Of a stretch of 19,775 nt of DNA, positions 14,194-19,775 are shown one piece after another (position 1 is the stretch's first letter; each line of letters opens with the position of its first letter). Below the pieces are notes generated by a model. It saw only the letters and a program-made list of their open reading frames with translations. It was not told the DNA's origin and did no database searches. Made by a program: the position numbers and the translations under genes. The DNA is taken from NCBI GenBank assembly GCA_012719195.1, contig JAAYAV010000039.1, positions 1 through 19,775 on the forward strand, given 5' to 3'. Source of the DNA: Anaerolineae bacterium (lineage in GTDB: Bacteria > Chloroflexota > Anaerolineae > DRVO01).

Positions 14194-15393
14194 GTGACAC
14201 CAAGAGAGCGCGTACTCGCAGCAATCGACCATCGCGAACCGGACCGGGTGCCGGTGGACCTGGGCGGCATGCGGTCCACCGGAGTGATGGCACTGGCGTA
14301 CGCCGACCTCAGGCGGCACCTGGGCCTGGGAGACGAGGGCATTCTCGTGTTTGATCCCGGCCAGCAGCTGGCGCTAGTCGAGGAGCCGATCCTGGACCGC
14401 TACGGCGCCGACGTGGTGCCGCTGGACTCGGGCACGCTGGCCGGCTGGCAGCCGTGGACACTGGCCGACGGCACCCAGGTGGCGCTTACTGCCGGTTTCG
14501 CCATCGAGCCGGACGGTCAAGGTGGGTGGTACCATGTTGCCGGCGGCCGTCGAGTCGCCTACAAGCCGGCGGACAGCTACTACTTCGACTCCATCTACAC
14601 GCCCCTCGCCGGCGAGGTGACCGCTTCCGATGTCGAGCGGTACGAGATGGGCGGCATGTCGGAGGAAGGTCTGCGGCTGCTGGAGGGCGAGGCCAAACGG
14701 CTGCGGAGCGCGACAGACCGCGCCATCATGGGCGGGTTTGGCGGCGCCTTCCTTGAGGGTGGGCAAGGCCTGCGCGGGTGGGACCAGTTCCTGGTTGACC
14801 TAGCCCTGGACCGCCCTCTTGCCGAGGCCATCCTGGACAAGATCCTGGAGCGGAACCTAGCCAACGTGCGCAGCTATCTGGACGCTGTCGGCGACTACAT
14901 CGACCTCGTCCAGGTGGGCGGCGACCTCGGCGCCCAGGCGGGGCCGCAGGTGCGTCCGGAGTGGTATTATGAGGTCCTGCAGCCGCGCGAGAAGGCCTTC
15001 TGGCAAGAGATCCATCGCCGATCGGACTGTCGCATCTTCCTGCACTCCTGCGGGGGGATCGCGGAGTTGATCGAGGGTATCATTGACGCCGGTTGTGACG
15101 TCCTGAACCCGGTCCAGACGTCGGCGCGGGGCATGGATCCGGTGGAGCTGAAGGCACGCTTCGGGGAGAGGATCACCTTCTGGGGAGGGGGCTGCGATAC
15201 GCAGTCGGTGCTTCCCTTCGCGACCCCGGAGAGGGTATACGAGCATGTGGCCGAGAGGATGCGGATCTTCAAGCCAGGCGGGGGATTCGTCTTCTGCCAG
15301 GTCCACAACATCCAGGCGGGGACGCCGCCGGACAACATTGAGGCCATGTACCAGGCAGTGCGAGACAACTGGAGCTACGGGGAGGAAGGCTAG
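14194..15393 (+). CDS. URO-D-superfamily protein with HxC...C zinc ligands (MtaA-like)
   Basis: A 399-residue uroporphyrinogen decarboxylase-family protein. MTPRERVLAAIDHREPDRVPVD is the usual N-terminus of MtaA/CmuA-like members. LHSCGG gives His284 and Cys286, and GGGCDTQ gives Cys334, the three positions that bind zinc in methylcobamide:coenzyme M methyltransferases (HxC...C). These residues activate a thiol acceptor for methyl transfer from a corrinoid. True HemE has different active-site residues, so haem synthesis is unlikely. GTG 14194 follows GGGAGG at 6 nt. The next gene begins on the last base of its stop. Substrate, corrinoid protein and thiol acceptor are not visible in the window; a non-thiol methyl acceptor or a lyase role remains possible. 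Confidence 0.8.
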   Translation: MTPRERVLAAIDHREPDRVPVDLGGMRSTGVMALAYADLRRHLGLGDEGILVFDPGQQLALVEEPILDRYGADVVPLDSGTLAGWQPWTLADGTQVALTAGFAIEPDGQGGWYHVAGGRRVAYKPADSYYFDSIYTPLAGEVTASDVERYEMGGMSEEGLRLLEGEAKRLRSATDRAIMGGFGGAFLEGGQGLRGWDQFLVDLALDRPLAEAILDKILERNLANVRSYLDAVGDYIDLVQVGGDLGAQAGPQVRPEWYYEVLQPREKAFWQEIHRRSDCRIFLHSCGGIAELIEGIIDAGCDVLNPVQTSARGMDPVELKARFGERITFWGGGCDTQSVLPFATPERVYEHVAERMRIFKPGGGFVFCQVHNIQAGTPPDNIEAMYQAVRDNWSYGEEG

Positions 15394-16490
15394 TGCCGTC
15401 GGCTGGGAAGCGATCATTCACTGAGATGAACCTACGCGTCTTCCGGGGCGAGGATCCCGGGGGCGTTCTCTGGCAACCGCGGTTGGAGTTCTGGTACCGG
15501 GCCAACAAGGCCCGCGGAACGCTGCCGGAGCGCTATCGGGACGCCAGTTTGCTGGACGTCTACGATGACTGCCGGGCTTCGGTCCGCTACTTCACCCGGC
15601 CCCTCAAGGTGCGTCATGCGCGTGTGAAGGAGCGGACGGAGTGGCTGGACGCGACGCACCAGGCGCACTACTACGAGACGCCCATTGGCACGCTGCGGGA
15701 AGTGCGGGCCTATGACGATCTGCGCCTGAGCGGAGCGCGCTCAGAATACCGCGTCAAGAGCCTGGACGACCTGCGGATTCTGGAGTACGTGCTGCAGGAC
15801 GAGGAATGGTACTGGGATGAGGGGCAGTACCAGCGGGATCTGGCTCGGGTAGGGGACCGGGGAGCACCCCAGTTCTACCCGCGCCGGACGCCGGTGCAGG
15901 GCCTCTTCATCGAGCACATGGGCTTCGAGCCGACCATTTACGCATTGATGGACAATCGGGAGCGCATCGAGCAGTACGCCGCCCTCGCCGGTGCGGCCGA
16001 CGACGCCATGTACGAGGTGATTTGCCGGTGCCCGGTGCCGATCTACAACCTGGGCGAGAACATTGACGCCAACCTGGACCCGCCTCCGATATGGCGCGAG
16101 CACCTGCTGCCCTGGTACCGGAAGCGTACGGAGCAGCTGCGCAGTGCCGGCAAGTTCACCCACATCCACGTTGACGGGGCGATGAAGCCCATCCTCGGGC
16201 TCATGCAGGATTGTCCCTGGGATGGGATCGAGGCGGCCACTCCTGAGCCGCAGGGAGACGTGACCCTGGAGGAGATCAAGGAGGCTCTCGGCGACCTGGT
16301 GCTGCTCGACGGCGTGCCCGCCGTGTACTTCCTGCCTTCGTACCCGGAGTCGATCCTGATGGAGTGCGTCGAGCGGGTGGTAGAGATGTTTCATCCGCGC
16401 TTGGTGCTGGGCATTTCCGACGAGATCCCGCCCGATGGCGACATCGAGCGGGTCAAGAAGGTGGGGGAGATGGTTGCGGCGCTCGGTTAG
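15393..16490 (+). CDS. URO-D-superfamily protein (HxDG type), partner of the preceding gene
   Basis: A 365-residue divergent URO-D-superfamily protein. GTG at 15393 shares its first base with the preceding TAG stop and has GGAGG about 7 nt upstream inside the preceding gene, so the pair is translationally coupled. An internal ATG at 15426 is less supported. THIHVDGAMKPILG (256-269) occupies the position of the zinc-binding HxC loop but reads HVD (His259, Asp261). The later region around LLDGVPAVYF has no third-ligand cysteine. It is closer in this respect to the 3362-4438 protein than to its neighbour. One likely arrangement is a hetero-pair in which only the first protein binds zinc. It ends 18 nt from the convergent AIR-synthase-like gene, with no convincing terminator. 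Confidence 0.7.
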   Translation: MPSAGKRSFTEMNLRVFRGEDPGGVLWQPRLEFWYRANKARGTLPERYRDASLLDVYDDCRASVRYFTRPLKVRHARVKERTEWLDATHQAHYYETPIGTLREVRAYDDLRLSGARSEYRVKSLDDLRILEYVLQDEEWYWDEGQYQRDLARVGDRGAPQFYPRRTPVQGLFIEHMGFEPTIYALMDNRERIEQYAALAGAADDAMYEVICRCPVPIYNLGENIDANLDPPPIWREHLLPWYRKRTEQLRSAGKFTHIHVDGAMKPILGLMQDCPWDGIEAATPEPQGDVTLEEIKEALGDLVLLDGVPAVYFLPSYPESILMECVERVVEMFHPRLVLGISDEIPPDGDIERVKKVGEMVAALG

Positions 16491-16508
16491 GAGCACCCCT
16501 TTCGTGAG

Positions 16509-17537
16509 CTAATCCTCCTCAAAGAGCCGAGCGATCTCATCCCGCGCGAAGACTGGAAGGGGTTGCTCGGCTCCCTCTTCGTCTATGACCACCATTTCGT
16601 TGTCGGCAGTGGCCTTGCCGATTACGTCGGCCCAGATGCCCAGCGCGCGAACTGCCTGCACCACGCGCTCCGCGTCCTCAGCGGCGCAGGCCGCCAGCAG
16701 TGCCCCGGAGGCGATAGTTCCCCAGGGGTGGAGCCCGAAATGCCGGGTGAGCAGGGCTGTCTCCGGGAAGACGGGCACGCGGTCGGCGTGAACGCGCAGG
16801 CCGACGCCGCCGGCGGTGGCCAACTCCGCCAAGGCCGTAGCCAGGCCGCCCTCGGTAGGGTCGTGCATGGCATGCAGCCGGGCCGCCTGGGCGGCGGCGC
16901 GGGCCTCCGGCACCACGCTGATGCCGGGGTCATGCAGGAAGGCTGCGGCCCTCTCCAGCACATCGGGCGGTACCAGCCCCTCCAGCTCGGTGCCGCGTTC
17001 GCGGGCGAGTATCGCCGTACCCTCTATGGCGATGCCCTTGGAGAGCACGATGGCGTCTCCGGGACGCAGCCCGTCCGGCGTAACCAGGTCTTCCGGTGCC
17101 ACCTCTCCGAGCATCTGGCCCACGAGGATGGTGTGGTCGATGCCGCCGGCGATCTCGGTGTGCCCGCCACAGAGCGAGATGCCCAGGGTGCCACAAGCGG
17201 CGGAAAGATCCGCGAACACCGCCTCGACGTCGTCGAGGCGGGTGTCGCCCGCGGGGAACAGCGCGGTGCAGAGCAGCCATTTGGGCGTGGCACCGGTAGT
17301 GGCGATGTCGTTGGCGTTGACGTTCACCAGGTACCAGCCGATCTTGTCGGCGGCGAAGGTGATCGGGTCCGTCTTGGCGACCAGGTAGCGGTCGCCCATG
17401 TCGATGACGGCGGCATCGCGCCCGACCCCAGGGCCGAGAACCACGCGGTCGGTGGTGAAGGTGTAGCGGTCGAGCAGGCGCCCGAGTAGCTCATTGGGCA
17501 GCTTGCCCGCCGGTAGGGGAGTGCTGGAATCGGTCAC
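16509..17537 (-). CDS. AIR-synthase-related (PurM/HypE-like) ATP-binding protein
   Basis: A 342-residue protein of the PurM/HypE/SelD superfamily. DAAVIDMGDRYLVAKTDP (41-58), VNANDIATTGATPKW (73-87), CGGHTEIAGG (122-131) and MHDPTEGGLATALAEL are the family's ATP- and metal-binding segments. Relatives use ATP to phosphorylate an amide or thiocarboxamide-like oxygen. It lacks the C-terminal Cys that HypE needs to dehydrate a thiocarbamate to thiocyanate, and it lacks SelD's catalytic Cys/Sec N-terminus, so neither name fits. Purine synthesis (PurM) is also unlikely because no purine genes are nearby. The start is GTG 17537, overlapping the stop of the upstream small gene by four bases (GTGA), which implies coupling. 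The substrate is unknown. Confidence 0.8.
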   Translation of the reverse strand: MTDSSTPLPAGKLPNELLGRLLDRYTFTTDRVVLGPGVGRDAAVIDMGDRYLVAKTDPITFAADKIGWYLVNVNANDIATTGATPKWLLCTALFPAGDTRLDDVEAVFADLSAACGTLGISLCGGHTEIAGGIDHTILVGQMLGEVAPEDLVTPDGLRPGDAIVLSKGIAIEGTAILARERGTELEGLVPPDVLERAAAFLHDPGISVVPEARAAAQAARLHAMHDPTEGGLATALAELATAGGVGLRVHADRVPVFPETALLTRHFGLHPWGTIASGALLAACAAEDAERVVQAVRALGIWADVIGKATADNEMVVIDEEGAEQPLPVFARDEIARLFEED

Positions 17538-17917
17538 TGGGTCTGTTCCTCCGTGGGTGGCGTGCATTCGCGCCCGAGCGGCACCCGACATAAGGCGTCG
17601 TCAGCGGTAGACAGCTCGATGCTGGCGGCGGCCGCGAGAGCCAGGCCAGCGGCTACCTCCACGGCCTTCAGGATGCCTGCTGGCACAACACAGGCCGGGT
17701 GGGGAAGGCCGGCGCGCGCGGCCTCGAGGACCGCCGGAAGCTCGCCCCGGTAGCTGATCTCGCGCATCGGGTCCACGCGTTGTAGCGGGCCGGCCAGTTC
17801 CTGGACGGAGGGGCAGTCGCTGCTGATGCGCAACTCCACTTCGCCGTCCGGCCGCGCTATCGCCTCTACTTTGGTGGTAAAGCCGCAGATGCCGGCATGG
17901 ATGATGGCTGTGGCCAT
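17534..17917 (-). CDS. Small conserved protein, DUF6951-like
   Basis: A 127-residue soluble protein. MATAIIHAGICGFTTKVEA at the start, SSDCPSVQEL (32-41) and HPACVVPAGILKAVEVAAGLAL (73-94) form a recognisable conserved pattern that I associate with DUF6951; that assignment is from memory. Cys11, Cys35, Cys76 and His73 could form a metal or Fe-S site, but this is inference. The C-terminal ~25 residues look like a poorly conserved tail. ATG 17917 follows AAGGAG at 8 nt. It is the first gene of a two-gene operon with the AIR-synthase-like protein, which starts inside its stop codon, so the two probably act together. It is read away from the rRNA operon; its promoter is not clear. Confidence 0.65.
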   Translation of the reverse strand: MATAIIHAGICGFTTKVEAIARPDGEVELRISSDCPSVQELAGPLQRVDPMREISYRGELPAVLEAARAGLPHPACVVPAGILKAVEVAAGLALAAAASIELSTADDALCRVPLGRECTPPTEEQTQ

Positions 17918-18128
17918 ACAGGGGGCTCCTTATTGAGGGGGCTGCGTTTGTGTCGCGCAATGGTACACCAGAGAAGCGCTGCCCCCCAATGGTGCCAGAG
18001 AACTGCACGGGCAGCCGATGGGAAAGGGTGACCGACCGTCAAGCGCCGCCGCTCTGGGCCGAAGTCCAGATTTGCGGGGCGAGGGGAGCGGTGTTAACCT
18101 CTGCCCTCGTGTCGCCGGACGGCCAGCA

Positions 18129-18157
18129 TTGACCGAGCCGCGAGCCCAGAGGTGAAA
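18129..18157 (+). promoter_or_regulatory. Decayed rRNA promoter copy (upstream)
   Basis: TTGACC lies exactly 100 nt before the -35 of the first intact promoter. At 17 nt the -10 position reads GTGAAA, which is not functional-looking. It fits the spacing of the array and is best read as a degenerate copy. Confidence 0.35.
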
Positions 18158-18228
18158 GCCCGCAGCGATCACCCCAGGGACCGACGAACGACCGGGAACG
18201 ATAGCCCTGAAGCGGCCGAAACCCTGAT

Positions 18229-18257
18229 TTGACAGGACGAGCCACATGGGATAAGAT
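18229..18257 (+). promoter_or_regulatory. rRNA promoter P1
   Basis: Perfect -35 TTGACA (18229-18234), 17-nt spacer, -10 TAAGAT (18252-18257, four of six). ACCTTTACAA follows at 18280, about 15 nt into the predicted transcript. Confidence 0.6.
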
Positions 18258-18318
18258 CCCCGGGTCAGTGATGACAAGAACCTTTACAACGAGATTGTAC
18301 GCGGAGCTCCGCCCCGGC

Positions 18319-18347
18319 TTGAATAGAGCGAGGGGGCAGGCCCCAAG
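18319..18347 (+). promoter_or_regulatory. Decayed rRNA promoter copy between P1 and P2
   Basis: TTGAAT lies 90 nt after the P1 -35 and 83 nt before the P2 -35, fitting the array period. The -10 position reads CCCAAG, so it is probably inactive. Its presence explains the double-length gap between P1 and P2. Confidence 0.35.
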
Positions 18348-18401
18348 GGCGAGCCGAGAGTGGCGCGCCGGCGGGCTGAGCGAGGAAGCCGAAAGCCGAA
18401 C

Positions 18402-18430
18402 TTGACAGGCTGAAGCGAGCGTGATAATCT
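18402..18430 (+). promoter_or_regulatory. rRNA promoter P2
   Basis: Perfect TTGACA (18402-18407), 17-nt spacer, TAATCT (18425-18430). A better -10 hexamer, GATAAT (five of six), overlaps it at a 15-nt spacing (18423-18428). Confidence 0.5.
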
Positions 18431-18484
18431 CACAACTCCCTGGTCGGGGGCGAGAGCTGGCCGGCAGGGGGGCTAGGAGCGAAG

Positions 18485-18513
18485 TTGACAGCGCCGCCAC
18501 CGTGTGGCAGACT
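18485..18513 (+). promoter_or_regulatory. rRNA promoter P3
   Basis: Perfect TTGACA (18485-18490), 17-nt spacer, CAGACT (18508-18513; only the essential A2, A4 and T6 are retained). The -35 is directly preceded by GGAGCGAAG. ACCTTAACAA follows at 18536 with the same offset as after P1. Confidence 0.5.
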
Positions 18514-18585
18514 GAAAGCGTTCCTGGCAGCGGAAACCTTAACAATCCAGAGTCTGAGCCATACGAACCGGAGCTGGAGCGAAAG

Positions 18586-18614
18586 TTGACAGCCGGTCGG
18601 ATGGGTGGCAAGAT
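18586..18614 (+). promoter_or_regulatory. rRNA promoter P4
   Basis: Perfect TTGACA (18586-18591), 17-nt spacer, CAAGAT (18609-18614, three of six). The -35 is directly preceded by GGAGCGAAAG, the same element as before P3. Confidence 0.5.
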
Positions 18615-18675
18615 AGGCGCCCGCACCGAGCGAAAGGCAACTGAGCGAGAGCAAGCGGAGCCCCGAAGAAGGAAT

Positions 18676-18704
18676 TTGACAGGGGTAAGGCGAGCTGGTA
18701 GAAT
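18676..18704 (+). promoter_or_regulatory. rRNA promoter P5 (proximal, strongest match)
   Basis: Perfect TTGACA (18676-18681), 17-nt spacer, TAGAAT (18699-18704, five of six). This is the best consensus match in the array and the closest to the gene, so it is the likely main promoter. The predicted start near 18712 gives a ~160-nt leader before the mature 16S end. Confidence 0.65.
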
Positions 18705-18724
18705 GGCTAGGCGCTGGGGGAAAG

Positions 18725-18767
18725 GTCTCCGGTGCGAGGTCGGGGAGACGAGGGAGCGAAAGCTCCT
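18725..18767 (+). other. Two consecutive hairpins in the 16S leader
   Basis: GTCTCC (18725-18730) pairs with GGAGAC (18744-18749). Right after it, GGAGC-GAAA-GCTCC (18753-18766) forms a stem with a stable GNRA-type tetraloop, extendable by one wobble pair. Both lie downstream of all five promoters, so every precursor transcript would carry them. Confidence 0.45.
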
Positions 18768-18798
18768 GAGGGTAAGCCGGCCGAAGCAGAAAGTGAGC

Positions 18799-18808
18799 AC
18801 CTTAACAA
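18799..18808 (+). promoter_or_regulatory. ACCTTAACAA leader element (boxA-like)
   Basis: This decamer repeats the one at 18536 exactly and the one at 18280 with one change. It resembles the CTTTAACAA part of enterobacterial rrn boxA antitermination sequences, which bind NusB-NusE. The function is inferred from resemblance and location only. Confidence 0.35.
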
Positions 18809-18826
18809 CTGAAGAGTGGTAGGAAA

Positions 18827-18846
18827 CAAGTAGGGCTCTTTACTTG
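18827..18846 (+). promoter_or_regulatory. boxA-like GCTCTTTA displayed by a hairpin
   Basis: CAAGTA (18827-18832) and TACTTG (18841-18846) form a perfect 6-bp stem. The 8-nt loop GGGCTCTT plus the next bases reads GCTCTTTA, the core of rrn boxA in many bacteria, about 30 nt before the mature 16S end. Confidence 0.45.
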
Positions 18847-18872
18847 AGTTTTACAAAGCTAAGGAAACTCTT

Positions 18873-19775
<903 letters not shown>

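Larger units (their letters stand above)
17918..18872. other. 955-nt gene-free rRNA promoter and leader region
   Basis: No open frame here looks like a protein: composition is low-complexity Arg/Ser/Pro on the minus strand and no ribosome sites are present. The left ~200 nt serve the divergent DUF6951-like gene (only a weak TACCAT -10 candidate was seen) and the upstream edge of the promoter array. From 18129 to 18704 TTGACA-type boxes recur every 83-101 bp. From 18705 to 18872 lies the 16S leader with hairpins and boxA-like sites. Confidence 0.7.

Noticed and set aside
14194..15393. Calling this gene hemE (haem synthesis)
   Set aside because: It carries the HxC...C zinc ligands of corrinoid methyltransferases and no haem-pathway genes are near.
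16486..16515. Imperfect inverted repeat between convergent stops as a bidirectional terminator
   Set aside because: The stem has several mismatches, only three contiguous pairs at the loop, and no T tract on either strand.
16509..17537. Calling the AIR-synthase-like protein HypE, SelD or PurM
   Set aside because: It lacks HypE's C-terminal Cys and SelD's N-terminal catalytic Cys/Sec, and has no purine or hydrogenase neighbours, so only the superfamily is supported.
17538..17591. Longer N-terminus for the AIR-synthase-like protein
   Set aside because: It lies inside the small upstream gene; the GTG at 17537 overlaps that gene's stop in the standard coupled manner.
18129..18704. Array with regular spacing considered as a CRISPR or minisatellite
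   Set aside because: Only the promoter hexamers and short flanking words repeat; there is no ~30-bp conserved repeat with unique spacers and no cas gene.
18039..18800. 253-codon open frame on the minus strand, opposite the rRNA promoter array
   Set aside because: Composition is Ser/Leu/Arg/Pro-rich with no recognisable domain or ribosome site, and it lies over the periodic promoter array. Such frames in rRNA leaders are a common false annotation.
18421..18822. 133-codon plus-strand open frame in the 16S leader
   Set aside because: It contains three of the promoters and the leader hairpins, has Arg/Glu-rich random-like sequence and no SD.

Overview
The window looks like a chromosomal piece of a high-GC, uncultured-type bacterium. 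It ends in the 5' ~900 nt of a 16S rRNA gene (18873 to the window edge). The conserved blocks of that gene, its short variable regions and the residues around the 530 loop resemble Chloroflexota, probably Anaerolineae or a neighbouring class. This placement is from remembered signatures, not from a search. Non-ATG starts (GTG, TTG) with good Shine-Dalgarno (SD) sites are frequent.

Region 1 (1-9232, minus strand) is one tightly packed, probably co-transcribed run of nine genes. In transcription order they are a tail-anchored DUF362 protein, a PHP-domain phosphoesterase, TldD, TldE/PmbA, two divergent uroporphyrinogen-decarboxylase-superfamily (URO-D) proteins, a sugar-phosphate isomerase/epimerase-type TIM barrel, an AlkD-like DNA glycosylase, and a class I glutamine-amidotransferase-like protein cut by the window edge. 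Gaps are 6-72 nt, with one 4-nt overlap. A good sigma-70-type promoter (TGGACA, 17 nt, TATACT) lies 33 nt before the first gene.

Region 2 (9396-13538) holds a DMT/EamA exporter and rsmG on the plus strand. They converge on a dnaN-recF pair on the minus strand, and the ends of rsmG and recF overlap by 80 nt. dnaN has its own promoter and a ~125-nt structured leader. No dnaA or gyrB is present, although one perfect DnaA box overlaps the recF start.

Region 3 (13603-16490) has a small DUF5658-like membrane protein (minus) and a divergently read pair of URO-D-superfamily proteins (plus). One of the pair keeps the HxC...C zinc ligands of corrinoid methyltransferases; the other has HxD. The four URO-D-superfamily members in the window suggest methyl-group or C1 chemistry, but no corrinoid protein or MtaB-like partner is visible, so substrates are unknown.

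Region 4 (16509-17917, minus) is a translationally coupled pair: a small Cys-containing protein (DUF6951-like) and an AIR-synthase/HypE-like ATP-binding protein.

Region 5 (17918-18872) has no believable gene. It is the rRNA promoter region. Five perfect TTGACA boxes, each followed at exactly 17 nt by a -10-like hexamer, and two decayed copies repeat every 83-101 bp. They are followed by leader hairpins and boxA-like elements just before the 16S gene. This promoter array is the most striking structure in the window.
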